A stretch of DNA of 64,000 nt, taken from UBA965 sp040396955. Its GTDB lineage: Bacteria; Chloroflexota; Chloroflexia; Chloroflexales; Roseiflexaceae. The position numbers were made by a program, and so were the translations under genes. The number at the start of each line of letters is the position of its first letter. Position 1 is the first letter of the stretch. Positions 7,526-15,785 of the stretch are shown here, in pieces. Under the pieces are notes generated by a model. The model worked only from the letters and a program-made list of their open reading frames with translations. It did not search any database and was not told the DNA's origin. The DNA lies in NCBI GenBank assembly GCA_040396955.1, contig JBBAWX010000008.1, positions 1 to 64,000 on the forward strand. The letters are read 5' to 3'.

Positions 7526-8473
7526 ATGCGGGCAGTGGTATTTGATGGGGAATTGCGCCTTGATGGAGCCCGCCCCGAACCAACGGTGGTGCCGGGGGAG
7601 GCCGTGGTCAAGGTGCACTTGGCAGGAATTTGCAACACCGACATTGAGATAACGCGTGGCTACAAAGGGTTTACCGGTATCCTCGGTCATGAGTTTGTCG
7701 GCACCGTGGTGGCGTGTGCCGATGCAACGTGGCTGGGCAAGCGGGTGGTGGGCGAAATCAACGCGGCGTGTCGTACGTGCCCCACCTGTTTGCGTGGCGA
7801 TGACCCGCACTGCCCCAACCGTACGACCCTGGGGATTTTTAATCGACCGGGAAGCATGGCCGACTTGGTCAGCATCCCCGTCGATTGCCTGCATGAGGTG
7901 CCCGCCGACGTCAGCGATCGCCAGGCGGTTTTTGTGGAGCCACTCGCCGCAGCGCTGGAGATTCTGCAACAGACGCATCTGCGCCCCACCGACCGCGTAG
8001 CACTCGTGGGTGACGGCAAATTAGGCCTCCTCATCGCGCAAGTCTTGCGCTTGCCAGGCTGCGAAGTAACCGTGGTGGGGCGCCATCCGGAGCGCTGGGC
8101 GCTGCTCCACCGCCAAGGCATCCACACGGTGGCCAGTACGGCTGCCGAGGGCTGGTATGACGTGGTGGTCGACGTGACGGGCAATCCCGATGGGCTCAAG
8201 ACCTCACGCAAACTGGTGCGCCCACGTGGCCGATTGGTGATGAAAAGCACGGTGGCGGCCGAAACCCAGCTCGACTTGACCATGCTGGTGGTCGATGAAA
8301 TCCAGCTGATTGGATCGCGTTGTGGCCCCTTTGCGGCCGCATTGCGCCTCTTGCAACGCAACCTGATTGAAACAGAGCCGTTACTCAGTGGTATCTACGC
8401 CATGGATGATGCGATGACCGCCTTCGTGGCCAGCAAAGGTGCACTCAAAGTCGTCCTCGATATGCAACGCTAA
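7526..8473 (+). CDS. Zinc-dependent MDR alcohol dehydrogenase
   Basis: A 315-residue medium-chain dehydrogenase with both zinc sites: catalytic Cys in GICNTDIE, GHEFVGTV, and structural cysteines in CRTCPTCLRGDDPHC. The coenzyme fold shows VALVGDGKLGLLIAQV. It resembles threonine/sorbitol dehydrogenase-like enzymes and is somewhat shorter than the usual 340-350 residues. GGGAGAAG precedes the ATG. It lies between an amidohydrolase and a class III aminotransferase on the same strand with gaps of 30 and 50 bp, which suggests oxidation of an alcohol before or after transamination. Exact substrate unknown. Confidence 0.8.
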   Translation: MRAVVFDGELRLDGARPEPTVVPGEAVVKVHLAGICNTDIEITRGYKGFTGILGHEFVGTVVACADATWLGKRVVGEINAACRTCPTCLRGDDPHCPNRTTLGIFNRPGSMADLVSIPVDCLHEVPADVSDRQAVFVEPLAAALEILQQTHLRPTDRVALVGDGKLGLLIAQVLRLPGCEVTVVGRHPERWALLHRQGIHTVASTAAEGWYDVVVDVTGNPDGLKTSRKLVRPRGRLVMKSTVAAETQLDLTMLVVDEIQLIGSRCGPFAAALRLLQRNLIETEPLLSGIYAMDDAMTAFVASKGALKVVLDMQR

Positions 8474-8523
8474 CGAATGGAATGAGTGGCACATGGGATG
8501 TGCCCACACGACAGGAGAATGCT

Positions 8524-9834
8524 ATGTCACTTGCAGATCAAAAGGCCCATTTATCGCCGGTGTGGGCCCGCTACAACGACATCATCGTCGATCGTGGCGA
8601 AGGAGTCATGCTCTACGGCGATGATGGCAAGGCCTATTACGACTTTACCTGTGGTATCGGGGTGACCAACACCGGGCACTGCCACCCACGCGTGGTGGCG
8701 GCCATCCGCGAACAGGCCGGTTTGTTGCTCCATGGCCAGGCAAATATCGTCTATCACAAACCCATGTTGCGCTTGGCGGAGGCATTGCAGCAGGTCACAC
8801 CACCAGGAATCGACGCGTTTTTCTTTAGTAACAGTGGCGCTGAGGCGGTCGAAGGAGCGCTCAAGTTGGCGCGGCATGCCACGGGGCGCACGGATGTCAT
8901 CGTCTTCGACGGTGGGTTCCATGGGCGCACGTCGGGTGCCATGGCTCTGACCACCAGCAAGGGCAAATACCGCAGTGGCTATGCGCCGTTGCCGTCGGGC
9001 GTGCATGTGGCCCCCTACGCCTACTGCTACAACTGTGCCATCGCCAAAGCGGCGGGGCGTGATACGGCGCACATGTCGGCCAATGCGCCCATGGACACGA
9101 GCTGTTGTGGCGATCCACTCAAGCGCATCGAGCATATATTGCACGCCAACACCACCCCCGACGATGTGGCTGCAATTTTGATTGAGCCGGTGTTGGGTGA
9201 AGGTGGTTATGTGGTGCCGCCGGTGTCGTTTTTACGTGGGATTCGCGAGATTTGTGATAAATACGGCATCATGATGATTGCCGATGAGGTGCAAACCGGC
9301 TTTGGGCGTACGGGCAAGTTTTTTGCGGTCGAACATTTCGGTGTGGTGCCCGACATCATGATTGCCGCCAAGGGGCTGGCATCGGGCCTGCCGTTGTCGA
9401 CGGTGATGGCCAAAACCGAGGTGATGAACAAGTGGCATGCCGGCACGCATGGCGGCACGTACGGTGGCAATGCGGTCGCATGTGCGGCGGCACTGGCCAC
9501 TCTCGAGGTCATCAAAGAAGAGCATCTGGTCGAAAATGCGGCTGCCATGGGTGTCGTGCTCAAGGGCGAGCTGAGCGAGTTGCAGCAGAGCATGCCCGTG
9601 ATTGGCGATGTGCGTGGTATGGGGCTGATGATCGGGGTTGAGCTCATCGACGAGCGCGGAGCCCCGAATGCTGCCTTGGCCAAGCGCACCATTGCCGCCT
9701 GCCGTGAGCTGGGGTTGTTGGTGATTACCTGTGGCACCTACGACAACGTGGTGCGCTTCATCCCACCGTTGGTGGTCAACGATGACCAGATTCATGCGGC
9801 TGTGGGCATATTCCGTCAGGCGCTCGTGCACTAA
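8524..9834 (+). CDS. Class III PLP-dependent aminotransferase
   Basis: A 436-residue fold-type I aminotransferase of the ornithine/4-aminobutyrate group. It has FFSNSGAEAVEGALKLAR, the cofactor aspartate in MMIADEVQTGFGRTG, and the PLP lysine in AAKGLASGLP. Residues near 167-193 hold a cysteine-rich insertion (CYNC, then TSCCGDP) seen in a subset of this family. The ATG at 8524 has CAGGAG 7-8 bp upstream. Together with the preceding dehydrogenase and amidohydrolase it could act in catabolism of an omega-amino acid or polyamine derivative; gamma-aminobutyrate or an alanine-type donor is a guess. Confidence 0.85.
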   Translation: MSLADQKAHLSPVWARYNDIIVDRGEGVMLYGDDGKAYYDFTCGIGVTNTGHCHPRVVAAIREQAGLLLHGQANIVYHKPMLRLAEALQQVTPPGIDAFFFSNSGAEAVEGALKLARHATGRTDVIVFDGGFHGRTSGAMALTTSKGKYRSGYAPLPSGVHVAPYAYCYNCAIAKAAGRDTAHMSANAPMDTSCCGDPLKRIEHILHANTTPDDVAAILIEPVLGEGGYVVPPVSFLRGIREICDKYGIMMIADEVQTGFGRTGKFFAVEHFGVVPDIMIAAKGLASGLPLSTVMAKTEVMNKWHAGTHGGTYGGNAVACAAALATLEVIKEEHLVENAAAMGVVLKGELSELQQSMPVIGDVRGMGLMIGVELIDERGAPNAALAKRTIAACRELGLLVITCGTYDNVVRFIPPLVVNDDQIHAAVGIFRQALVH

Positions 9835-9859
9835 TACGCCGGTGGTGCACAGCACACTG

Positions 9860-9893
9860 CGGTCGTCGCAGGGCTTAGCCCCTGCGACGACCG
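9860..9893. terminator. Bidirectional hairpin between converging genes
   Basis: A 14-bp perfect stem, CGGTCGTCGCAGGG against CCCTGCGACGACCG, with a 6-base loop, lies between the aminotransferase stop and the converging DUF1810 gene stop. Neither strand has a strong T-run after it, so it may end transcription weakly or act as an mRNA 3' stabiliser. Confidence 0.6.
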
Positions 9894-9898
9894 TTGCG

Positions 9899-10372
9899 TT
9901 ATTGGTGGCCTTGGTACTTGGGGCAATCAATGTGCGTAAAGACGGCTTGTGCATGCTCCATGAATGTGGGGAGCCACGGCAGCTCTTGGGCGTCGGACTT
10001 GGTAGTCACGCGCAGGAATAATTTCATGCACGAGCGGACTTTTTTGACATCTACATCCCACATCAATAAGACTTCAGGGTGAATCTTGTGCTCGATGAGC
10101 TGGGTGCATACCACGGCTGTGATTTCGGCGAGGCGCGGCCCGAGGACGGGGTGGCGTAGGTAGCGCAGTGCCTCTGCATCGTCACTGAGGCCGAATTTTT
10201 GGGTGTTTGGTGAGCCAACCGAGGGATCACTGGGGCGGATGTTTGGGAAGATGTACCAGATCCAGTGTGTTTGTTTATGCCCTGCGCGTAGTTCTGCGAG
10301 GGCAGTGGCATATCCTTCGAATGACTTGTTTTGGGCCGTGACAAAGCGTTCAAGATCGGTTTTTGTGTGCAT
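9899..10372 (-). CDS. DUF1810 family protein
   Basis: A 157-residue protein matching DUF1810: LERFVTAQNKSFEGYATAL, ELRAGHKQTHWIWYIFP, and DAEALRYLRHPVLGPRL. The family is widespread, small and soluble; some members are described as calpastatin-like, but no biochemical role is established. No signal or membrane segment is visible. Its mRNA would end at the hairpin shared with the aminotransferase. The gene stands alone, separated from the next minus-strand gene by about 140 bp of AT-richer sequence. Confidence 0.8.
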   Translation of the reverse strand: MHTKTDLERFVTAQNKSFEGYATALAELRAGHKQTHWIWYIFPNIRPSDPSVGSPNTQKFGLSDDAEALRYLRHPVLGPRLAEITAVVCTQLIEHKIHPEVLLMWDVDVKKVRSCMKLFLRVTTKSDAQELPWLPTFMEHAQAVFTHIDCPKYQGHQ

Positions 10373-10515
10373 GTATGCGCTCTTTTTGTTGTCGTATAAA
10401 AAAGATTATGTACTATTATCTCATAGTGAGCGCACTGAGTATAGCGGTGCGGTGATTGCGCGTGTCGAGATATTTCGTTGCATGATTCAGTCACCGTGTG
10501 GTGCGGGTGGATGCT

Positions 10516-11454
10516 TCAATCAATCGGTATGCAGTATTTGTTCCACACGGTATAAAATGCCTCAATCAACGACAGTTCGGCGGCATTGATGGCTTGATTG
10601 GCTTGAAAACTCCACCATGCCGAAACCACCATGGCCGCATAATTCCACATGGCGATGTCTGCTGCCGGGATATGCAGGATGCGGCTCATAATGGCGATGC
10701 GTGCCATGGTAATGCTCACCAAATCAGTCTGTTCGCTAAGCCACGGTTGCGGGTTGCGCAAAAAGCAACTGCATTCGTAGGCGGCGTTGCCCCGTACTCC
10801 TTGGGGATCAATAATGCACCATCCGGTGGGTGTGCGTAAGATGTTGTCGTGATGCAGGTCGCCATGGAGCGCAAACATCGGTGCAAGGGGCGGATGATCG
10901 CGAAATATGGCATGTGCGCGTTCGATGTGGTGCATGGCGAGTAAGTCGTGGCGTGTCGCACACACATTGCGTGCGTGTGGAAACACATCATCTGCCCAGT
11001 CGTAGATGCTGGGGATGGGTAGCGTGTCTGGGGCATGAAACAAACTATCGCGGATCAAACCGGCCACAATCGTGGTGGCTTCAAGGTCATCATGAAGCAC
11101 ATCGCGCAACCGTGTACCGGGATAGACACGCGCCAGTAATACCGCGTATTTGTCGGCATCTGTCTCCAAACAGGCGACTGCGCCACGTCCGGCGTAGTGT
11201 TGGTGCATGGTGAGCTCGCCCATGAACTCTGGGGTTGGTACACCGGTTTTGAGCACAACCGGTCTACCGTCGCTCCGTCGTGTTGCCTCACACACGTAGT
11301 TGAAGCTCAACTCAAAGGTCGTGCCAAGATGCAGATCCCACTGGTGGGCCAGCTGTGTGACGTGCATGGGTAACTGTGTGCACCATTGATGGCCGAGATC
11401 TCCGTACATGCGGTGCATGCGAGCGATAAATGGTGCATCTGGTGGGTGGTACAT
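10516..11454 (-). CDS. APH(6)/hydroxyurea-type small-molecule kinase
   Basis: A 312-residue protein kinase-fold phosphotransferase of the aminoglycoside/hydroxyurea resistance kinase family. The catalytic loop is FALHGDLHHDNIL, and the metal-binding segment is CIIDPQGVRGNAAYE; the ATP lysine lies in PVVLKTG. Family members include streptomycin 6-kinases, but most chromosomal homologs have unknown substrates. ATG at 11454 (or the adjacent GTG at 11457) is the likely start; no clear ribosome-binding site is visible. There is no mobile element around it, so it appears to be a resident gene rather than an acquired resistance determinant. Confidence 0.75.
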   Translation of the reverse strand: MYHPPDAPFIARMHRMYGDLGHQWCTQLPMHVTQLAHQWDLHLGTTFELSFNYVCEATRRSDGRPVVLKTGVPTPEFMGELTMHQHYAGRGAVACLETDADKYAVLLARVYPGTRLRDVLHDDLEATTIVAGLIRDSLFHAPDTLPIPSIYDWADDVFPHARNVCATRHDLLAMHHIERAHAIFRDHPPLAPMFALHGDLHHDNILRTPTGWCIIDPQGVRGNAAYECSCFLRNPQPWLSEQTDLVSITMARIAIMSRILHIPAADIAMWNYAAMVVSAWWSFQANQAINAAELSLIEAFYTVWNKYCIPID

Positions 11455-11499
11455 CACGCATGCATGCTTTCGTGTCAGTGAAGTGTGCGTACATACTGC

Positions 11500-11531
11500 G
11501 AGAGCCTACGTGGCATGCCACGTAGGCTCTC
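11500..11531. terminator. Perfect 32-bp palindrome after gmd
   Basis: GAGAGCCTACGTGGCA followed immediately by its reverse complement, with no spacer. It lies 15 bp past the gmd stop. No T-run follows on the minus strand, so termination would be atypical. A similar loop-less 32-bp palindrome follows sucC. Confidence 0.55.
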
Positions 11532-11546
11532 GGCTCGGTGGTGCAA

Positions 11547-12521
11547 CTACAAGCTACGTTCACGCTTGATGAGCGCCAAGTCGGCGTCGACCATCATGGT
11601 GACGAGTTGTTCAAAGCTGACTTCGGGCTGCCAGCCGAGTTTTTGTTTGGCCTTGGCGGGGTCGCCGACCAACAAATCGACTTCGGCGGGGCGGTAGAAG
11701 CGCTCGTCGATGACCACGTAGTCGGCGTAGTTGAGGCCCACATGTCCGAAGGCGATTTCGCAGAAACGGCGCACCGAGTAGGTCTCACCCGTGGAAACGA
11801 CATAATCATCGGGGCTGTCTTGTTGGAGCATCAAGTACATGGCGCGCACGTAGTCTTTGGCGTAGCCCCAGTCGCGCTTGGCGTCGAGATTGCCGAGGCG
11901 CAGCTCTTTGTCGATGCCCAGCTTGATGCGCGCCACCCCGTTGGTGATTTTGCGCGTGACAAACTCGAGGCCACGGCGTGGGCTTTCGTGGTTGAACAAA
12001 ATGCCGCTACAGGCGTACATGTCGTAGCTTTCACGGTAATTGACGGTAATCCAGTGCCCGTACAACTTGGCCACACCGTAGGGTGAGCGCGGGTAGAACG
12101 GGGTGCTTTCGATCTGAGGGACCGCCTGCACTTTGCCGAACATCTCCGAAGAGCTGGCCTGGTAGAAGCGGATGCCGGGGTCAACCACGCGGATTGCATC
12201 GAGCATGCGTGTGACTCCGAGGCCGGTGACTTCACCGGTGAAGACCGGCTGGCTGAATGACGTCTGCACGAAGCTCTGCGCAGCCAGGTTGTAGACCTCG
12301 CTGGGGCGGTGTTCACGCAACAGGTTGATGAGCGAGACTTCGTCGAGCAAATCGCCGGTGGCCAGGGTGACCTGGTCTTGGATGTGGCGGATACGCTCGA
12401 AGTTGACCGTGCTGGAGCGGCGAATCATGCCGACGACGTCGTAGCCCTGCTCGAGCAAAAATTCGGCGAGGTAGGAGCCGTCTTGACCGGTGATTCCGGT
12501 GATGAGTGCACGTTTGGCCAT
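11547..12521 (-). CDS. gmd: GDP-mannose 4,6-dehydratase
   Basis: A 324-residue extended SDR enzyme converting GDP-mannose to GDP-4-keto-6-deoxymannose, precursor of GDP-fucose, rhamnose or perosamine. It has the NAD(P) motif ALITGITGQDGSYLAEFL, the catalytic Thr/Glu-type segment SSSEMFGKVQ, the YxxxK pair in SPYGVAKLYGHW, and the diagnostic LFNHESPRRGLEFVTRKI (quoted in pieces: NHESPRRG, FVTRKI). The start at 12521 (MAKRALIT) follows AAGGACCACC; longer frames have no ribosome-binding site. It is not in a sugar operon here, being flanked by a kinase and an XRE regulator, so the later steps of the pathway are elsewhere. Confidence 0.95.
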   Translation of the reverse strand: MAKRALITGITGQDGSYLAEFLLEQGYDVVGMIRRSSTVNFERIRHIQDQVTLATGDLLDEVSLINLLREHRPSEVYNLAAQSFVQTSFSQPVFTGEVTGLGVTRMLDAIRVVDPGIRFYQASSSEMFGKVQAVPQIESTPFYPRSPYGVAKLYGHWITVNYRESYDMYACSGILFNHESPRRGLEFVTRKITNGVARIKLGIDKELRLGNLDAKRDWGYAKDYVRAMYLMLQQDSPDDYVVSTGETYSVRRFCEIAFGHVGLNYADYVVIDERFYRPAEVDLLVGDPAKAKQKLGWQPEVSFEQLVTMMVDADLALIKRERSL

Positions 12522-12640
12522 GGTGGTCCTTGTTGCTAGGGCACAAAATGGGTGTGCCATTCCAAAAGCATCTATACTACAGAGTAACACGGGAGGTCAC
12601 CACGTGTCTGCTAAGTGACTTATCGGAACATGAGAGAGCG

Positions 12641-13093
12641 ATGGCTGAAGTAGAAGGACTGGGGAAACGTATCGCACGACTCCGTAATCAGCGGGGCTGG
12701 ACCCAAGAGCGCCTCGCAGAGCGCCTTGCCGTGTCACGCGTGGCGGTGTCGCACATCGAAATGGAGCTGACGGTGCCCAGCGAGCGCACCGTGGTGTTGC
12801 TTGCCGGCATTTTTCACATGGAGCCGTGGCAACTCGTGGCTGACTCCAATTACCCACTCCCCAAGCGTGAACGCCTGCCGGCCGTGACGAGCCGCTATAC
12901 GCAGACCGAATTACTGACGCAGATGCTACACAACGATCTGGCGTGGATCGAAGCCGGCGCGGTACGCCCCGGGTTATGGGATGCCTGGCTGGATCGCATC
13001 ACGCAGGCATGTGCGATTGCGCGTAGCTCTGATGAAATCGATGCCCTCGAACATCTGGAAATGTTGGTGCGTGCCCATATTCCACGCAAATGA
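12641..13093 (+). CDS. XRE-family transcriptional regulator
   Basis: A 150-residue protein with an N-terminal helix-turn-helix of the Cro/C1 type (about residues 7-62: GKRIARLRNQRGWTQERLAE, then VSRVAVSHIE recognition helix) and a C-terminal helical region of about 80 residues without a recognisable domain. ATG at 12641 follows GAGAGAG. It is divergent from gmd with about 120 bp between and upstream of the PLP enzyme gene at 13212; target genes are not evident. It could be autoregulatory. Confidence 0.8.
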   Translation: MAEVEGLGKRIARLRNQRGWTQERLAERLAVSRVAVSHIEMELTVPSERTVVLLAGIFHMEPWQLVADSNYPLPKRERLPAVTSRYTQTELLTQMLHNDLAWIEAGAVRPGLWDAWLDRITQACAIARSSDEIDALEHLEMLVRAHIPRK

Positions 13094-13211
13094 AATGATA
13101 TGCGGGTTTTTTACATAGGAATAGCTCTAATTTATGATGGTATGTCAGATATTGTATTGTTTTTTGGATGCATGAATGCCATGAAATGGCAAGAGCAGAG
13201 GAGTACGGGAA

Positions 13212-14372
13212 ATGGCACAGACACCGGAGTGGCACGGGGCCGGATTTGCGACGCGAGCGATTCATGTGGGGCAGGCGCCCGACCCACAGACGGGCGCGGT
13301 GGCGTTCCCGGTGTATCAGACCTCCACATTTGCACAGTTTGAAGTGGGGAGCACGCAACCCTACGACTATGCGCGTTCGGGCAACCCGACACGCACTGCT
13401 CTCGAGCAGGTGCTGGCATCCCTTGATGGTGGTTGTGATGCGCTGGCGTTTGCCTCTGGGTTGGCGGCGGAGACGGCGGTCTTGCACTTGCTGGCGCCGG
13501 GGGCACATGTGGTGGCCAGTGATGATGTGTATGGGGGCACGCATCGCCTGTTGACCAAGGTATTTGCGCATCATGGCGTGGTGACGACCTTCGTGGATGT
13601 GACCGATACGGCGGCCATTGCCGCGGCCATGCGCCCCGAGACGCAGTTGGTGTGGATCGAGAGCCCGACCAACCCGATGCTCAAGGTGGCCGATATTGCG
13701 GCAATTGCGGCGATTGCCAAGCAGCACGGGGCATTGTTGGTGGTCGACAACACATTTGCATCGCCGTATGTGGTGCAACCGCTGGCACTCGGCGCCGATA
13801 TCGTGAGTTATAGCACCACCAAGTACCACGGCGGGCATAGCGACGTGATTGGTGGGGCGCTGGTCACCAACAATCCTGAGCTCGCTCAGCGCTTGCGCTA
13901 CATCGAGAATGCGGTGGGGTCGGTGCCAGCGCCCTGGGATGTGTTTTTGATTCTGCGCGGTGTCAAGACATTGGCGTTGCGCATGCAGGCCCATTGCCGC
14001 AATGCACAGGCGATTGCGGAATTCTTGGCGGCGCACCCCGCAGTGGCGCAGGTCTACTACCCCGGCCTGCCACAGCACCCACAGTACGAGCTCGCACAAC
14101 GTCAGATGCGCATGAGTGGGGGTATGGTGTCGTTTACGTTGAAAGGGGGCGTGTACGTGGCGCACCGCCTCGTCGAGGCCACCAAGGTGTTCACGTATGC
14201 GGTCAGCCTGGGTGGGGTCGAGAGTCTCATCGAGATTCCGCGGATTTTGACGCATGCGGCGGGATCGGCGCACGACATTCCCGCTGATCTCGTGCGGATT
14301 TCGGCGGGCATCGAGGATGTCGAGGATTTGCTGGCCGATTTGGGGCAGGCGCTGGCACAGGCGACGCGCTAG
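13212..14372 (+). CDS. metB: Trans-sulfuration PLP enzyme (cystathionine synthase/lyase)
   Basis: A 386-residue Cys/Met metabolism PLP enzyme: YDYARSGNPTRTALEQ, FASGLAAETAVL, VVDNTFASPYVVQPL, and the PLP lysine in SYSTTKYHGGHSDVIGG (about residue 200). The family includes cystathionine gamma-synthase, gamma-lyase and beta-lyase, which cannot be separated with certainty by eye; metB is used as the commonest label. A 118-bp AT-rich region without any recognisable SAM riboswitch precedes it. It converges with sucC, and the two share a strong palindromic terminator region. Confidence 0.85.
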   Translation: MAQTPEWHGAGFATRAIHVGQAPDPQTGAVAFPVYQTSTFAQFEVGSTQPYDYARSGNPTRTALEQVLASLDGGCDALAFASGLAAETAVLHLLAPGAHVVASDDVYGGTHRLLTKVFAHHGVVTTFVDVTDTAAIAAAMRPETQLVWIESPTNPMLKVADIAAIAAIAKQHGALLVVDNTFASPYVVQPLALGADIVSYSTTKYHGGHSDVIGGALVTNNPELAQRLRYIENAVGSVPAPWDVFLILRGVKTLALRMQAHCRNAQAIAEFLAAHPAVAQVYYPGLPQHPQYELAQRQMRMSGGMVSFTLKGGVYVAHRLVEATKVFTYAVSLGGVESLIEIPRILTHAAGSAHDIPADLVRISAGIEDVEDLLADLGQALAQATR

Positions 14373-14384
14373 GAGTACAAAAAA

Positions 14385-14416
14385 CACCAGGATGCACGAA
14401 TTCGTGCATCCTGGTG
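14385..14416 (-). terminator. Palindromic terminator of sucC
   Basis: A perfect 32-bp palindrome (CACCAGGATGCACGAA and its reverse complement, no spacer), followed on the minus strand by TTTTTTG. This is a rho-independent terminator for sucC. It also lies 12 bp past the stop of the converging metB-like gene. Confidence 0.85.
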
Positions 14417-14429
14417 CGACACGATGTGA

Positions 14430-15584
14430 CTAGGCCTTGCTGGCAGCGTATTCCTTGGCAGCAGCGACGGCCTTTTGGGCGCCTTCGCCGAGGGTGGCCG
14501 CTGGGATGAGGCGTGAATTCTCAAGGAGCTTGCGCCCTTCGACTTCGTTGGTGCCGACGAGGCGTGCCACCATGGGCACATCGGTGTCGACCTCTTCGAG
14601 GGCGGCGATGATGCCACGGGCGACTTCATCGACGCGGGTAATACCGCCGAAGATGTTGAAGAGCACGGCTTTGACGTTTTTGTCGGAGAGGATGATTTGC
14701 AGGGCGGCCTTGACTTTGTCTTTGCCGGCGCCACCGCCGACATCGAGGAAGTTGGCCGGCTCGCCGCCGTAGAGGTTGACCACGTCCATGGTGGCCATGG
14801 CGAGACCGGCGCCGTTGACCATGCAGCCGATGTCGCCATCGAGCTTGATGAAGGTGATGCCGGCTTCGCGGGCCTGTTGCTCGGCAAGGGGCTCATCGGA
14901 GCTATCGCGCATGGCTTCGAGGTTGGGGTGGCGGAAGAGGGCGCTGTCGTCGATGACCACTTTGGAGTCAAGGGCCTGCAGGCTGCCATCGGCTTTGACG
15001 ACGAGTGGGTTGATCTCGGCGAGGGAAGCGTCGTTTTCCATGTAGACCTTGTAGAGCGACATGGCGATGCTGGCAAATTGGCGGGCTTGCTTGCCGTCGG
15101 TGAGACCGATGGCGAAGGCCAAATTGCGGGCTTGGTAGTCGAGCAAGCCGAGGGTGGGGTGTGCAGCAACTTTTTTGATGGCGTCCGGGTTAGTCTTGGC
15201 GACTTCTTCGATTTCGACGCCACCTTCGGCGGAGGCCATGATTACGATGCGCTTGCTGGCGCGATCCATGATGACGCCGAGGTAGATTTCGCGTTCGTAG
15301 CTGATTGCCTCAGCGACGAGCACCTTCTCGACGGTGAGCCCCTTGATGTCCATGCCCAAGATTTGGCTGGCGACCGACTCGGCCTCGGCGGGATTCTGGG
15401 CCAGCTTGACGCCACCGGCTTTGCCTCGACCACCAACAAAGACTTGCGCTTTGACGACCACTGGGGCGCCAATCTGCTCGGCGTGCGCACGGGCCTCGGC
15501 GGGGGTCGACGCTACGCCACCACCCGTGACGGGGATACCATAGCGAGCGCAGATGTCGCGGGCTTGATACTCGTGTAATTTCAT
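14430..15584 (-). CDS. sucC: Succinyl-CoA synthetase beta subunit
   Basis: A 384-residue ATP-grasp protein, full length for SucC. Seen: MKLHEYQARDICARYGIPV, VVKAQVFVGGRGKAGGVKLA (ATP-grasp), the metal/phosphate-binding ALDSKVVIDDSALFRHP, DIGCMVNGAGLAMATMD and FNIFGGITRVDEVA. It forms ADP/GDP-dependent succinate:CoA ligase with SucD in the TCA cycle. The partner sucD is not adjacent on either side, which is unusual because the two are normally cotranscribed; its own terminator follows directly. Confidence 0.95.
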   Translation of the reverse strand: MKLHEYQARDICARYGIPVTGGGVASTPAEARAHAEQIGAPVVVKAQVFVGGRGKAGGVKLAQNPAEAESVASQILGMDIKGLTVEKVLVAEAISYEREIYLGVIMDRASKRIVIMASAEGGVEIEEVAKTNPDAIKKVAAHPTLGLLDYQARNLAFAIGLTDGKQARQFASIAMSLYKVYMENDASLAEINPLVVKADGSLQALDSKVVIDDSALFRHPNLEAMRDSSDEPLAEQQAREAGITFIKLDGDIGCMVNGAGLAMATMDVVNLYGGEPANFLDVGGGAGKDKVKAALQIILSDKNVKAVLFNIFGGITRVDEVARGIIAALEEVDTDVPMVARLVGTNEVEGRKLLENSRLIPAATLGEGAQKAVAAAKEYAASKA

Positions 15585-15677
15585 CGCAAAGGGCCTCCAC
15601 GTAAGCTGGTGTATTTTACTGCCCTATCCTACCATTGCCCTGCGCTTGCGTCAATTCATGTATGTGTGCGCTGGGGA

Positions 15678-15708
15678 TTGTCGATTGGGGCGGGTTTTGC
15701 GCTATACT
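15678..15708 (+). promoter_or_regulatory. Candidate sigma-70 type promoter of the CoxL-like gene
   Basis: TTGTCG (15678-15683) and TATACT (15703-15708) with a 19-bp spacer, 78 bp before the CoxL-like start. The -10 box is good; the spacer is long. Confidence 0.4.
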
Positions 15709-15785
15709 ATTGAGCAGAAGTGCACGGTGTTTCCCCATAATACACATCGAACCACAGCAAGTTGATTCGGAAAGGGTAGAGTACG

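Noticed and set aside
6560..7978. 472-codon minus-strand open frame
   Set aside because: Antisense to the amidohydrolase and MDR genes, both with clear motifs; no start signals.
13094..13211. SAM riboswitch before the metB-like gene
   Set aside because: The 118-bp region is AT-rich and lacks the conserved SAM-I core and a terminator hairpin.
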